NCBI RefSeq assembly: GCF_011046735.1
Contig: NZ_CP049258.1
Coordinates: 6,280,001 to 6,344,000 of the forward strand
Direction of reading: 5' to 3'
From: Nordella sp. HKS 07
GTDB lineage: Bacteria; Pseudomonadota; Alphaproteobacteria; Rhizobiales; Aestuariivirgaceae
DNA length: 64,000 nucleotides
Shown here: one piece after another, positions 45,116 to 54,981 of the stretch
How the letters are laid out: the number at the start of each line of letters is the position of its first letter
How positions within the stretch are numbered: position 1 is the stretch's first letter
Program-made: the position numbers and the translations under genes
The notes under the pieces: model-generated
Told to the model about the DNA's origin: nothing
Database searches by the model: none
The model's input: the letters and a program-made list of their open reading frames with translations, nothing else

Positions 45116-46135
45116 TCAGCGGATCGGCGGCGCGTATTGCAGGCCGCCCTTGTCCCACAGCGCGTTCTTGCCTCGGGCGATCTTGAGCTTGGTGCCCTCG
45201 CCCAGATTACGCTCGAAGATCTCGCCGTAATTGCCGACTTGCTTGATGATCTGCGAAGCCCAGTCGTTGGTGAGACCGATACCGACGCCGAAATCACCTT
45301 CCTTACCCACGAAGCGCATGACTTCGGGGTTCGTCGAGTTCTTCATCTCGTCGATATTCTTCTGCGTGATGCCGAGATCCTCGGCATTGACGAGTGCGTA
45401 ATAGGTCCACTTCACGACATTGAACCAGGCATCGTCACCCTGGCGCACCACCGGACCCAACGGCTCCTTGGAGATGATCTCCGGCAGAATCACATGATCG
45501 TCGGGATTCGCGAGCTTGAGGCGCTCGGCATAGAGGCCGGACTGGTCAGTCGTGTAGGCGTCGCAGCGTCCGTCCTGATAGGCCTTCAGCACTTCCTCGT
45601 TCTTCTCGAAGGCCACGACCTGATAGGTCATGTTGTTGGCCTTGAAGTAATCGGCGAGGTTGAGCTCGGTCGTGGTGCCCGTTTGAGTGCAGACCGACGC
45701 GCCATTGAGTTTGAGCGCGCTGTTCACACCAAGCGACTTCTTCACCATGAAGCCCTGGCCGTCATAATAGGTTATGCCCGCGAATTTGAGGCCGAGCGAG
45801 GTGTCGCGGCTCATCGACCAGGTCGTGTTGCGCGACAGCACGTCGATCTCTCCCGATTGGAGCGCAGTGAAACGTTCCTTGGCCGAGAGTGGTGTGAACT
45901 TCACCTTGGTGGGATCGTTGAAGATCGCCGCGGCGAGAGCGCGGCAAAAATCGACGTCGAAGCCGGTCCAATTGTTCTGATCGTCCGGAAAGCCGAAGCC
46001 GATGAGGCTCGGATTGCTGCCGCACTGGATGAATCCCTTGGACTTGACGTCGTCGAGCGTTCCGGCGGAAGCCGCCGAGACCGCAGCGACGCTGAGGCCA
46101 AGTCCCAATGCAACTGTCAAAAGCGTGCTTTTCAT
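45116..46135 (-). CDS. aapJ: General L-amino-acid ABC substrate-binding protein
   Basis: A 339-residue periplasmic binding protein. Signal peptide MKSTLLTVALGLGLSVAAVSAASAG; then TLDDVKSKGFIQCGSNPSLIGFGFPDDQNNWTGFDVDFCRALAAAIF, typical of AapJ. Conserved Cys form a disulfide-like pattern (IQCG, DFCR). It delivers broad-range L-amino acids to AapQMP. AAGGA lies before ATG 46135. Confidence 0.95.
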   Translation of the reverse strand: MKSTLLTVALGLGLSVAAVSAASAGTLDDVKSKGFIQCGSNPSLIGFGFPDDQNNWTGFDVDFCRALAAAIFNDPTKVKFTPLSAKERFTALQSGEIDVLSRNTTWSMSRDTSLGLKFAGITYYDGQGFMVKKSLGVNSALKLNGASVCTQTGTTTELNLADYFKANNMTYQVVAFEKNEEVLKAYQDGRCDAYTTDQSGLYAERLKLANPDDHVILPEIISKEPLGPVVRQGDDAWFNVVKWTYYALVNAEDLGITQKNIDEMKNSTNPEVMRFVGKEGDFGVGIGLTNDWASQIIKQVGNYGEIFERNLGEGTKLKIARGKNALWDKGGLQYAPPIR

Positions 46136-46319
46136 TGCTGATCCTTCTCTGAACATGCTTCCGCCCTGAATTTTCGTATCTCTTTGAGGAGATCGCTGCG
46201 CCCTTGACCGGGCATTGTATATTCTGGAGCGGTCTGCCTATTCGATTTTGTTACTCCCTCGAGAACCAGGCTTTCGCCCGCTTCCCTTAAAATCAGAGAA
46301 GCCGAGAAACGCGGCTGGG

Positions 46320-47069
46320 TCAAGCGCCTAGGCGTTCATCAAGAAGTATGAGAACCGAACGGGGTTCGGCGACTGTATACGCCGGGGGCTTGCGCGGGCG
46401 TTGGATCATGACCACCCCCACCCCCCTCGTCCGGGCCGCCGTCAGCTTGGCACGCGTCTCCTCGCCACCCGAATTCTTGGTCACCAGATGGCTGATCGCG
46501 TGAGCGTCCATCAGCTGCAATTCTGCGTCAAGGCTGAAAGGCGGCCGCGCCAGCAGCACCCGCCACGCTGCGATAAGGCCACCCTCCAGGGGCTCGATCA
46601 TCCGCGCCACCCCTGAGATATCGGCCCGCGCCAGGAAAGGCATGACTTCCTTGCGCCCGATGGTAAGGAGCACCCGGGCGCCCGAAGGCAATGCCCGCAA
46701 GGCGGCCTCGTTATCCTGAACCTCGGTCCAGAGCTCGCCCTGCTCGCGCGTCCAGGCCGGGCGCTCGAGCCGGATCAGCGGCACCTGGCAGAGTTCCGCG
46801 GCCTCTTTCGCATGATGCGGGATGACGGCGGCGAAGGGATGGGTGGCATCGACCAGCGCCCGAAAGCCCTCCTCCCTCAGATAGCGGGCGAGGCCCTCCG
46901 GTCCGCCGAAGCCGCCAAGCCGCATCTCGCCACGAATCGCGGCCGGGCGGCGCGTAAGGCCCGCGAGCGATGTCACCGGCCTATAGCCCGCGTCGCACAG
47001 GAGGCTCGCCATGTCGCGCGCTTCCGCCGTTCCGCCCAGAATCAGCACCTTGCCTTTCGCTTCAGCCAT
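46320..47069 (-). CDS. cobK: Precorrin-6A reductase
   Basis: A 249-residue CobK/CbiJ. It contains the NADPH-binding start KVLILGGTAEARDMASLL, FRALVDATHPFAAVIPHHAKEAAELCQVPLIRLERPAW and the C-terminal HAISHLVTKNSGGEETRAKLTAARTRGVGVVMIQRP. It reduces precorrin-6A to -6B in corrin ring synthesis. It is divergent from cobA with 42 bases between the starts. Confidence 0.92.
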   Translation of the reverse strand: MAEAKGKVLILGGTAEARDMASLLCDAGYRPVTSLAGLTRRPAAIRGEMRLGGFGGPEGLARYLREEGFRALVDATHPFAAVIPHHAKEAAELCQVPLIRLERPAWTREQGELWTEVQDNEAALRALPSGARVLLTIGRKEVMPFLARADISGVARMIEPLEGGLIAAWRVLLARPPFSLDAELQLMDAHAISHLVTKNSGGEETRAKLTAARTRGVGVVMIQRPRKPPAYTVAEPRSVLILLDERLGA

Positions 47070-47111
47070 AAGCCGATTGTATTATCCGGGATTTCGGGCC
47101 AACAACATCCA

Positions 47112-47966
47112 ATGGACAAACCATCCAAAATCAAGGCCGACGGAACGGCACATTCGGGGTTCGCGCGCCTCGATTCCGAGCCCTTCCCCGCCTTCGAGCC
47201 GGGCTGGGTGTGGCTGGTCGGAGCCGGTCCAGGGGCGCCGGGCCTCATGTCGCTTCTTTGTTATCATGCGCTGCAGTCGAGTGATGTCGTCGTCTATGAC
47301 GCGCTGGTCAATCCCGACATTCTTAAATGGGTCAGGCCCGGCACGGCCCTCGAATATGCCGGCAAGCGGGGCGGCAAGCCCTCGGCCCAGCAGCGCGATA
47401 TTACCCTGCGGCTGATCGAGCTGGCGGAAGCCGGCAAGCGGGTCCTGCGCCTGAAGGGAGGCGATCCCTTCATGTTCGGCCGCGGCGGCGAGGAATGCCA
47501 GCACCTGGTCAAGGCCGGCATTCCCTTCCGCATCGTGCCGGGCATTACCGCCGGCATCGGCGGACTCGCTTATGCCGGCCTCCCCGCCACCCATCGCGAC
47601 ACCAATCATTCGGTGATCTTCCTCACCGGCCATGACGCATCGGGCAAGATGCCGGCCAATGTGAACTGGCAGGCGGTCGCCACCGCCTCGCCAGTCATCG
47701 TGATGTATATGGCGGTCAAGAACCTGGACGAGATCGCCGATGCGCTCATCGCCGGCGGCCGCGACCCGGACGATACCGTCACGATCATCTCCCACGCGAC
47801 GCTGCCCGGGCAATCAGTCGCCCACACGACGCTGGGCGCGGTGCGCGCTTTCCTGGCAAGCGCCGAACCCGCCACACCGGCCATTGTCGTGCTGGGGCCG
47901 ATCGCCGAATGGCGTGAAGTCCTCGACTGGTATCAGGGGGCGCTCAGGGAGAATCCGGTTGGCTGA
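47112..47966 (+). CDS. cobA: Uroporphyrinogen-III C-methyltransferase
   Basis: A 284-residue SUMT: two methylations of uroporphyrinogen III to precorrin-2. VGAGPGAPGLMSLLCYHALQSSDVVVYDALVN is motif 1, AGKRGGKPSAQQRDI and VLRLKGGDPFMFGRGGEECQ are family hallmarks, and GITAGIGGLAYAGLPATHR binds AdoMet. No CysG-type siroheme domain is fused. The stop overlaps the cobB TTG start by 8 bases. Confidence 0.95.
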   Translation: MDKPSKIKADGTAHSGFARLDSEPFPAFEPGWVWLVGAGPGAPGLMSLLCYHALQSSDVVVYDALVNPDILKWVRPGTALEYAGKRGGKPSAQQRDITLRLIELAEAGKRVLRLKGGDPFMFGRGGEECQHLVKAGIPFRIVPGITAGIGGLAYAGLPATHRDTNHSVIFLTGHDASGKMPANVNWQAVATASPVIVMYMAVKNLDEIADALIAGGRDPDDTVTIISHATLPGQSVAHTTLGAVRAFLASAEPATPAIVVLGPIAEWREVLDWYQGALRENPVG

Positions 47967-49242
47967 CGGGCTGGTCATTGCGGCGCCCGCCTCCGGCAGC
48001 GGTAAGACGCTGGTGACGCTGGCGCTGCTGCGCGACCTTACCCGGCGAGGCATCAAGGTCGCCTCGGCGAAAGTCGGCCCTGATTACATCGACCCGCGCT
48101 TCCATGAAGCGGCGACCGGACACGCCTGCTTCAATCTCGATGGCTGGGCGATGAGTTCCGAGCTCGTCGCAAGCCTCGCCGCCGAGATCGGCAGCGGCGC
48201 CTCGCTGACCCTCATCGAGGGCGTGATGGGACTTTTCGACGGCCCGGAAACCGGGCGCGGCTCGACTGCCGATCTCGCCGAGGATCTCGGGCTTCCCATC
48301 GTGCTCGTCGTCGATTGCAGCCACCAGGCCCAGTCGATCGCCGCCCTCGTCCACGGTTTCCGCACCCATCGCCCGCATCTCGCGCTGCCCGCGGTCATCC
48401 TCAACCGCATCGCCAGCCCCCGTCATGAGGACATTCTGCGCAAGGCACTCGGTAACCTGAATGTAACCGTCCTGGGGGGCGTGCCGCGCGATAGGGCGCT
48501 GCAATTGCCGAGCCGGCATCTGGGACTTGTCCAGGCGAGCGAACATGAAGACCTGAAGTCCTTCCTCGACCGCGCCGCCGACAACGTCGCCGCTCATATC
48601 GATATCGGCGTACTTCAGGGGCTGGCGCGGCCCATAGCCCCGGCGGCGCCACTGAATGTGCTGGCACCCCTCGGCCAACGCCTGGCGATCGCGCATGACG
48701 AGGCCTTCGCTTTCCTCTATCCGCATCTTCTCACCGGCTGGCGCCGCGCCGGCGCCGAATTGTCGTTCTTCTCGCCGCTTGCCGATGAGGCGCCCGCACC
48801 TGATGCCGACGCGATCTTCCTGCCGGGCGGTTATCCCGAGCTTCATGCGGCGCGCCTCAGCCGAGCGGCGACTTTTCTGACCGGCCTCAGGGACGCAGCC
48901 GCGAAGGACCGGCTGATCTATGGCGAGTGCGGCGGCTACATGGTGCTGGGCCAGGCCCTCATCGACGCCGAGCACCAGGAACATGCAATGGCCGGGCTTT
49001 TGCCGGTGGTCACGAGCTTCGCCAGGCGGAAACTGCATCTGGGCTACCGTCGTCTCGCCCATGAGGGCGCCTTGCCCTTCCCCGCGACGCTGAAGGGACA
49101 TGAGTTTCATTATTCGACCATTGCCCGTGAGGGCAACGCTTCCGCGCTTTTCGAGGCCCAAGACGCCTCGGGACGCGATCTCGGAGCCATGGGCCTCAGA
49201 TGCAACCGGGTGATGGGCTCCTATGCCCATGTGATCGCATGA
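47959..49242 (+). CDS. cobB: Cobyrinate/hydrogenobyrinate a,c-diamide synthase
   Basis: A 427-residue ATP- and glutamine-dependent amidase. The P-loop is IAAPASGSGKTLVTLALL, and the glutamine amidotransferase half has FLPGGYPELHAARLS and YGECGGYMVLGQ with the catalytic Cys. It amidates the a and c side chains. It starts at TTG 47959 with AGGGAG upstream and overlaps cobA. The coding end is followed by two hairpins. Confidence 0.93.
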   Translation: MADGLVIAAPASGSGKTLVTLALLRDLTRRGIKVASAKVGPDYIDPRFHEAATGHACFNLDGWAMSSELVASLAAEIGSGASLTLIEGVMGLFDGPETGRGSTADLAEDLGLPIVLVVDCSHQAQSIAALVHGFRTHRPHLALPAVILNRIASPRHEDILRKALGNLNVTVLGGVPRDRALQLPSRHLGLVQASEHEDLKSFLDRAADNVAAHIDIGVLQGLARPIAPAAPLNVLAPLGQRLAIAHDEAFAFLYPHLLTGWRRAGAELSFFSPLADEAPAPDADAIFLPGGYPELHAARLSRAATFLTGLRDAAAKDRLIYGECGGYMVLGQALIDAEHQEHAMAGLLPVVTSFARRKLHLGYRRLAHEGALPFPATLKGHEFHYSTIAREGNASALFEAQDASGRDLGAMGLRCNRVMGSYAHVIA

Positions 49243-49270
49243 GCATGATGCCGAAAATCGCCCCGAGTTT

Positions 49271-49359
49271 CCCCTTCTCCCGCTTGCCAAGCCGGAGAAG
49301 GGAAAATCTGGTAAGGCCCTGCACGGCTCGACGGCCTCTCCCGCTCAAGCGCGGGAGAG
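49271..49359. repeat. Two short intergenic palindromes
   Basis: CCCTTCTCC...GGAGAAGGG (49272-49302) and CTCTCCCGC-loop-GCGGGAGAG (49336-49359). Such G/C-rich 'CTCTCCCGC' stems recur between genes in rhizobia. They fill most of the cobB-cobQ gap. Confidence 0.7.
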
Positions 49360-49383
49360 AGGGCGATATTGGAAGGCGCGAGA

Positions 49384-50880
49384 ATGCGCGGGAGCGCTCC
49401 CTTGCCTAGCGCCCGCGCCAAAGCCCTGATGCTGATGGGTACCGGATCCGATGTCGGGAAGTCGCTCATCGTCGCCGGCCTCTGCCGCCTTTTCACCGAT
49501 CGGGGCATGGCAGTCCGCCCCTTCAAGCCGCAGAACATGTCGAACAACGCCGCCGTTACCGTCGATGGCGGTGAGATCGGTCGCGCTCAGGCGCTGCAGG
49601 CGCGCGCCGCCCGGATCGACCCCACGGTTCATATGAACCCGATATTGCTCAAGCCCGAGACGACGACCGGCGCACAGGTGATCGTGCAAGGCAAACGCAG
49701 CGCGACCGCCACTGCGCGCGCATTCTTCAGATCGCGCGACCAGTATATGCCGGCCATTCTCGACAGCTTCCGCCGCCTCGCCGGCGAAGGCGACCTGGTG
49801 ATCGTCGAAGGCGCCGGCAGTCCCGCCGAGGTCAATCTGCGCAAGGGCGATCTCGCCAATATGGGCTTCGCCGAAGCGGCCGACATTCCGGTCATCCTCA
49901 TCGGCGATATCCACAGGGGCGGCGTCATCGCTTCGCTCGTCGGTACCCAGACGATCCTGTCCAATGACGATGCCAAGCGGATAAAAGGTTTTTTGATCAA
50001 TAACTTCCACGGCGATCCTGAGCTCTTTTCGGAAGGCGTATCTTTCACCGAACAGCGAACCGGATGGCCCTGCCTCGGCATCGTGCCGCATTTCGCCGAG
50101 GCGCGCCTCTTGCCGGCCGAGGATGCGGTGGCGCTGGAAAAAGCGGCGGCGATCGGTGGCGGCCAATTCCATATCGTCGTGCCGCGCCTGCGGCGCATCG
50201 CCAATTTCGACGATCTCGATCCCTTGAAGCTGGAACCCGGTGTCACATTGGAGATCGTGCAGCCAGGCCGGCCTTTGCCGCGCAATGCCGACCTGGTGAT
50301 CGTCCCGGGCTCCAAATCGACCATGGGCGATCTGGCCGCCTTGCGCGCGCAAGGCTGGGATATCGACATGGCCGCCCATTGCCGCCAGGGCGGCGCTGTG
50401 ATCGGCCTGTGCGGCGGGTATCAGATGCTCGGCCGCATGATCCACGACCCGCAAGGGCTGGAGGGACAACCGGGCTCATCGCCGGGCCTTGGCCTGCTCG
50501 ATGTCGAGACGACGTTGCTGCCCGACAAGACGTTGACGCGTGTCGAGGCGCGCCATGCGGCGAGCGGTCTTGCCGTCGCGGGTTATGAAATCCATCTGGG
50601 GTCCACGCAAGGCCCCGATTGCGCCCGGCCTTTCACCCATATCGGCGATCAGCCCGACGGCGCGCGCTCTGCCGATGGCCGTGTGATGGGAACCTACATT
50701 CACGGTCTCTTCTCGAGCGATGAGTTCCGTCGCCATTTTCTGGCGAGTCTCGGCGCCGAAGCCGGCACATTCGCGTTCGAGAAGGTGGTCGACGATACGC
50801 TCGACAAGCTCGCCGATCATCTGGCGCGCCATCTCGATATCGAGCGCCTGCTCGGCCTCGCCGCTCCGGTGAAGCTCTGA
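49384..50880 (+). CDS. cobQ: Cobyric acid synthase
   Basis: A 498-residue amidotransferase that amidates b, d, e and g side chains. The start is [44 protein letters not shown] (P-loop and the family's hallmark NMSNN). The GATase half contains [15 protein letters not shown] and [11 protein letters not shown] with catalytic Cys, plus YEIHLGST with the His. ATG 49384 follows GGAAGG. CobD starts 2 bases after the stop. Confidence 0.95.
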   Translation: MRGSAPLPSARAKALMLMGTGSDVGKSLIVAGLCRLFTDRGMAVRPFKPQNMSNNAAVTVDGGEIGRAQALQARAARIDPTVHMNPILLKPETTTGAQVIVQGKRSATATARAFFRSRDQYMPAILDSFRRLAGEGDLVIVEGAGSPAEVNLRKGDLANMGFAEAADIPVILIGDIHRGGVIASLVGTQTILSNDDAKRIKGFLINNFHGDPELFSEGVSFTEQRTGWPCLGIVPHFAEARLLPAEDAVALEKAAAIGGGQFHIVVPRLRRIANFDDLDPLKLEPGVTLEIVQPGRPLPRNADLVIVPGSKSTMGDLAALRAQGWDIDMAAHCRQGGAVIGLCGGYQMLGRMIHDPQGLEGQPGSSPGLGLLDVETTLLPDKTLTRVEARHAASGLAVAGYEIHLGSTQGPDCARPFTHIGDQPDGARSADGRVMGTYIHGLFSSDEFRRHFLASLGAEAGTFAFEKVVDDTLDKLADHLARHLDIERLLGLAAPVKL

Positions 50881-50881
50881 C

Positions 50882-51829
50882 ATGTATTTCATCGTCACCG
50901 CCCTGGCTTTGCCGATCGAGCGGTTGCTCGGCTATCCGCAGGCGCTCCATCGCGCCATCGGACATCCGGTCGAATGGATCGGCCGCTTCATCGGCTGGCT
51001 CGACCGGCGCTTCAATCCGCCGGATCGTCCGGCCTCGCGCGGCGCCGGCGTGCTCGCCCTGTTCGCTTTGCTCCTGGTGACCGGCGCGGTGGCCGCCGGT
51101 GTCGCTTTCCTGTTGCGTGCATTGCCTTTCGGCTGGATCGCCGAGGCGCTCGTGGCCACGGCCTTCCTTGCGCAGAAATCCTTGCGCGATCACGTGCAGG
51201 CGGTGGCGGACGGTCTCGCGGCGTCGCTCGACCAGGGCCGCCAGGCGGTGAGCCAAATCGTCGGACGCGACCCGCAAGCGCTCGACCGCTCCGGCGTATC
51301 GCGGGCCGCGCTCGAAAGCCTCGCCGAGAACGCGTCCGACGGCATTGTGGCGCCTGCCTTCTGGCTCGTAGTGGGCGGGCTTCCCGGCATCGTTCTCTAT
51401 AAGGCTATCAACACCGCCGATTCCATGATCGGGCATAAATCGCCGCGCCATCTTTCCTTCGGATGGGCCGCCGCCAAACTCGACGACCTCGTCAACCTCC
51501 CCTGCTCACGCTTCACCGGCCTTCTGTTCGCGCTCGCCGCGGGCTTCACCCGGCGCGCCAATATGAAAGCCTCCTTCGAAGCGATGTATCGCGACGCCGA
51601 TCGCCATGTTTCGCCCAATGCTGGCTGGCCGGAGGCGGCACTGGCCGGAGCGCTCGGCATAAGATTGGGCGGGCCCCGCTCCTATGGCGGACGGCATGTC
51701 GAACTGGCCTGCATGGGCGATGGCAAGGACGAGCTCGATCAGATCGACATCGAACGCGGCCTCAGCCTCTACGGGCGCTCTTTGACGCTGTTGACGGTTT
51801 TCGTCGTGCTGCTGGCTTTGGTTTCTTGA
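50882..51829 (+). CDS. cobD: Adenosylcobinamide-phosphate synthase
   Basis: A 315-residue CbiB/CobD membrane protein: attaches aminopropanol (phosphate) to adenosylcobyric acid. Hallmarks are HPVEWIGRFIGWLDRRFN, SRAALESLAENASDGIVAPAFW, YKAINTADSMIGHKSPRHLSFGWAAAKLDDLVNLPCSR and LGIRLGGPRSYGG. About five helices. Its last 68 bases overlap the convergent cobU gene. Confidence 0.95.
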   Translation: MYFIVTALALPIERLLGYPQALHRAIGHPVEWIGRFIGWLDRRFNPPDRPASRGAGVLALFALLLVTGAVAAGVAFLLRALPFGWIAEALVATAFLAQKSLRDHVQAVADGLAASLDQGRQAVSQIVGRDPQALDRSGVSRAALESLAENASDGIVAPAFWLVVGGLPGIVLYKAINTADSMIGHKSPRHLSFGWAAAKLDDLVNLPCSRFTGLLFALAAGFTRRANMKASFEAMYRDADRHVSPNAGWPEAALAGALGIRLGGPRSYGGRHVELACMGDGKDELDQIDIERGLSLYGRSLTLLTVFVVLLALVS

Positions 51830-52331
51830 GCGCCAGCGGCAGACCCGCGGCGACAAACACCACTTCGTCCGCCACCGCCGCCAAGGCCTGATTGGCGCGG
51901 CCCGCTTCATCACGGAAAGCGCGCGCCAGCGCGTTATCGGGCACTATTCCCAAGCCGACTTCATTGCTGACCAGCACGATCCGACCCTTGAGTTTCGGCA
52001 ACAGCTCGCAAAGGCGTTGCACTTCACCCGCGACATCCTCGCCATGATACATCAGATTGTTGATCCAGATCGTGATGCATTCGACGAGCACGAAGCTCTT
52101 CGGGTGATCGACGGCGCCGAGAGCCTCGGCAAGATCGAGCGGGACTTCCAGCGTTTCCCAGCCTGGCGCGCGCTGCTCACGATGCAGCGCAATGCGCTGG
52201 CGCATTTCCTCGTCGATGATTTCGGCGGTCGCCACATAGATGCGCCGGCCCTTGTGATCGCGCGCAAGTGCCTCGGCATGGCGGCTTTTGCCCGATCGTG
52301 CCCCGCCCAGGACCAGCGTCACCCGCCTCAT
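51762..52331 (-). CDS. cobU: Adenosylcobinamide kinase / guanylyltransferase
   Basis: A 189-residue CobU/CobP. The P-loop is LVLGGARSGKSRHAE, RIYVATAEIIDEEMRQRIALHREQR carries the guanylylated His, and LVECITIWINNLMY and VSNEVGLGIVP are conserved. It activates adenosylcobinamide with GTP. The family length is about 170-175; the basic tail KKPKPAARRKPSTASKSARRG extends over the end of cobD on the other strand. Confidence 0.95.
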   Translation of the reverse strand: MRRVTLVLGGARSGKSRHAEALARDHKGRRIYVATAEIIDEEMRQRIALHREQRAPGWETLEVPLDLAEALGAVDHPKSFVLVECITIWINNLMYHGEDVAGEVQRLCELLPKLKGRIVLVSNEVGLGIVPDNALARAFRDEAGRANQALAAVADEVVFVAAGLPLALKKPKPAARRKPSTASKSARRG

Positions 52332-52702
52332 GGCTTCACCGGCGGCAATCGGGCGATGAAATGGCCGCGCATCGCTTGCGGCCAGGTCTTGAACGGCACT
52401 TCCCCACCGGCGCTTTCACCATGGAGATCGAACCAGGCGAGGATGGCCTCGGCCTCGGCGCGCTCGGGCCGGAAACCGCCGGCCAGATAGCTATAGCGCT
52501 CCGTATCCTGCAGCAGGACATTGCAGTGGCGCAGACACGACCACAGGCAGGTCTGGCGGGCGATGATGACGTCGTCGCGCTGCTTCTCGGCGACAAGGCT
52601 TTCCATATGGCGCGCCAGGCTCTCGCCGCCGGTGAGCCCATCCGGCCCTTCCCGCTCCTCGACTGAATGGCGACATGTGGTACAGAAGACAATGCGGCGC
52701 AT
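52328..52702 (-). CDS. DUF1636 metal-binding-type protein
   Basis: A 124-residue DUF1636 protein: Cys in IVFCTTCRHS, RQTCLWSCLRHCNVLLQ and a C-terminal IxLP. The CxxC and CxxxC arrangement suggests a metal or Fe-S site, and the family nearly always lies in cobalamin clusters. Its stop overlaps the cobU start by 4 bases (ATGA). Confidence 0.88.
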   Translation of the reverse strand: MRRIVFCTTCRHSVEEREGPDGLTGGESLARHMESLVAEKQRDDVIIARQTCLWSCLRHCNVLLQDTERYSYLAGGFRPERAEAEAILAWFDLHGESAGGEVPFKTWPQAMRGHFIARLPPVKP

Positions 52703-52788
52703 GTTGGCCTGATCTGAAATTCGGGGCTTGCCAATATCGCCGCTTCAATGATTGAGTTGAGCCTTCCTGTCAACGCCACGGAGCCTAC

Positions 52789-53556
52789 ATGGAATTTCGC
52801 CGCCTCGCTTTCGTCGCAGCCGAGGTTCCGCAGGCGCGCCGCGCCATGACGCGTCTGATCAAGCTCTACGGTCAGGCTCCCGCCGAGGAAGCCGATATCA
52901 TCGTGGCTCTCGGCGGTGACGGGCTGATGCTGCAGGCGATGCATCGCTTCATGTCGTCGGGCAAGGCGATCTACGGGATGAATCGCGGCTCGGTCGGCTT
53001 CCTGATGAACGATTTCAGCGAGAAGCATCTGCGTGAGCGCCTGCGCGCCGCCGAGCTCACCTCCGTCCGCCCGCTCAAGATGAAGGCGACCGACCAGACG
53101 GGACGCGTTCATAAGGCTGTGGCCTTCAACGAAGTATCCTTTCTGCGCCAGACGCATCAGACGGCGAAGCTCAGGATCTCGATCGACCATCATGTGCGGC
53201 TCGAGGAGTTGACCTGCGACGGAATATTGCTCGCCACCCCCGCCGGCAGCACCGCCTACAATCTCTCGGCCTATGGGCCGATCCTGCCAATCAACTCACC
53301 GCTTCTCGCGCTGACGCCCATCAGCCCGTTCCGGCCCCGGCGCTGGCGCGGCGCCATCATTCCGCATCAGGCGCAAGTGACGATCGAAAGCCTCGAGGCT
53401 GAGAAGCGTCCCGTCGCCGTTGTTGCCGACCATGTCGAAGTGCGCAACATCCGCAGGGTCGAGATCGCCGAGGACCGCAAACGCTCCGCGCGGATTCTAT
53501 TCGACCCCGGGCACAGCCTCGCCGAGCGAGTTCTCGCCGAACAGTTCCGTTTTTAG
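52789..53556 (+). CDS. nadK: NAD kinase
   Basis: A 255-residue PpnK: ATP + NAD+ to NADP+. It has the IIVALGGDGLMLQAMHR signature, YGMNRGSVGFLMN (NE/D loop), ITCDGILLATPAGSTAYNLSAYGPILP and VVADHVEVRN. It is a compact bacterial form. Divergent from DUF1636 with 86 bases between. An intrinsic terminator follows. Confidence 0.94.
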   Translation: MEFRRLAFVAAEVPQARRAMTRLIKLYGQAPAEEADIIVALGGDGLMLQAMHRFMSSGKAIYGMNRGSVGFLMNDFSEKHLRERLRAAELTSVRPLKMKATDQTGRVHKAVAFNEVSFLRQTHQTAKLRISIDHHVRLEELTCDGILLATPAGSTAYNLSAYGPILPINSPLLALTPISPFRPRRWRGAIIPHQAQVTIESLEAEKRPVAVVADHVEVRNIRRVEIAEDRKRSARILFDPGHSLAERVLAEQFRF

Positions 53557-53620
53557 GGAACCCTTAAGGAAGCCGCGCCTACACTCACTTCATCGTGAGT
53601 TGCGTAGCTGAGTATTGAAG

Positions 53621-53649
53621 ATGCCGGAGCCGATGGCTCCGGCATTTTT
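53621..53649 (+). terminator. Intrinsic terminator
   Basis: ATGCCGGAGCC, loop GAT, GGCTCCGGCAT, then TTTT: an 11-bp stem 64 bases after the nadK stop. Confidence 0.92.
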
Positions 53650-53823
53650 GTATTCGGCGGAGACATTTCCAGGATGAGCGCTTGGCCGAGCACGCGGCGC
53701 AAAGCGGCATCTGCAGAGTCCGCTGCGCAAGCAAATAGATAGAGCGCCACGGCGAATCCCTTTGGATCGCGCGGCACTCGAGTGCAACAAATTCCGGCCT
53801 GAGATGAATTTCAGTCGATGAAC

Positions 53824-54981
53824 TTATGCCGCGCTGACGAGCCCTTCACGCAGGCGACTGGCGATGACGCGCACGCGATCGCTCGAATAGCGGCCGACGA
53901 TATCGAGATACTTGGCACGTTCCGCCGCCGACATCGCGCCGTCACCGGTCATGATCTGCTCGATGAGCCGGCGGCCGAAGCTTTCATCGCTCAGTATGCG
54001 CTTGGCGTCGCGCAATTCGCGCTCCACTTGCCCCGCGGCGCGCAGAAGTCCGATGCAGGTTTGCGGCAGGCCGGAGCCCCGATAGAGCGAATTGAAGGCG
54101 GATGAGCCGCCATAGAGCGCGTCCTGTGCCTTGGCCAGCGAAACATTGGCGAGATGCGCCATCGCGACTTCGACGATACGCATATTGCCGGCGCATGCCG
54201 AACGCATGATGATCGAGGCGTTGAGCATGTTGCGGCTGGTCATGAAGCGGATGAGAGACGGCAATTCCAGGTCATTGGCGCTGTCGAGGATCTGCAGGAT
54301 CGCGCGTTCCTCTGCATCGGCCACCATGTCGGCGGCGTCATTGGCCGGCACCCAGCCGCGCTCGGCCATCAGCTGATGCACCTGGTTGGAGGCGCGCTTG
54401 GCCTGCAGGACGCGGATATCGAGCGGCAGCGTATCGAGCGCCAGCAGGCGATCAATGATCTCCTGCACCCGGCCGAAGCGGGCATAGAGGATGCGGCAGT
54501 TGCGCTCGGAGAGCGTGCACTGAGCGTTGTCGAAGAGCGCTAGGCAGGCCGCAATATCGGCCTGGGTGGCGATTTCCTTGATGACGTCGTCATCGAGATC
54601 GGGGCGCTGAGCCAATGTGACCTGCCGCGCCGTGTCGCCGACGCGCACAATGCTGCGCATCTTCCAGTGATCCAGCGCCGGGGTTTCGGCGAGGAACGCC
54701 AGAGCGATGTCGTCGTCATCGGCGACGATGCTGAACAGGATGTCGCCATGGAGATACCGGGCGGTGACGAGCGTCTCGGCGAGAACGCGGCGCACTTCCT
54801 TGACGGGATCGGAGGCAAGCTTCAGCAGGCTCGGCACCACGCAGTCGCGCTCGTTTTCCGGCGCTTCGGCATCATTGACGAGGCCGGCGAGTTCGACGGC
54901 GAGCTGCATGCGCGCTTGCACGTCTCCGGTTTCGACGATCATGTCGAATATGCTGACATCGAGCCCAGGCTGGCCTTTCAT
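53824..54981 (-). CDS. DUF2336 domain protein
   Basis: A 385-residue all-helical protein of the DUF2336 family. HEAT-like repeats are visible (VVPSLLKLASDPVKEVRRVLAETLV, DDVIKEIATQADIAACLALFDNAQ) and the conserved LIRFMTSRNMLNASIIMRSACAGNM segment. It is common in alphaproteobacteria with few functional data; cytoplasmic. The ribosome site is weak. It converges on nadK. Confidence 0.85.
   Translation of the reverse strand: MKGQPGLDVSIFDMIVETGDVQARMQLAVELAGLVNDAEAPENERDCVVPSLLKLASDPVKEVRRVLAETLVTARYLHGDILFSIVADDDDIALAFLAETPALDHWKMRSIVRVGDTARQVTLAQRPDLDDDVIKEIATQADIAACLALFDNAQCTLSERNCRILYARFGRVQEIIDRLLALDTLPLDIRVLQAKRASNQVHQLMAERGWVPANDAADMVADAEERAILQILDSANDLELPSLIRFMTSRNMLNASIIMRSACAGNMRIVEVAMAHLANVSLAKAQDALYGGSSAFNSLYRGSGLPQTCIGLLRAAGQVERELRDAKRILSDESFGRRLIEQIMTGDGAMSAAERAKYLDIVGRYSSDRVRVIASRLREGLVSAA

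Noticed and set aside
46070-47111. Cobalamin riboswitch near cobK/cobA
   Set aside because: The 42-base gap between cobK and cobA is too short and I see no B12-box-like GCCACTG sequence.
47944-49290. A 448-codon minus-strand frame opposite cobB
   Set aside because: cobB has an intact P-loop and amidotransferase site; the antisense product has no recognisable domain.
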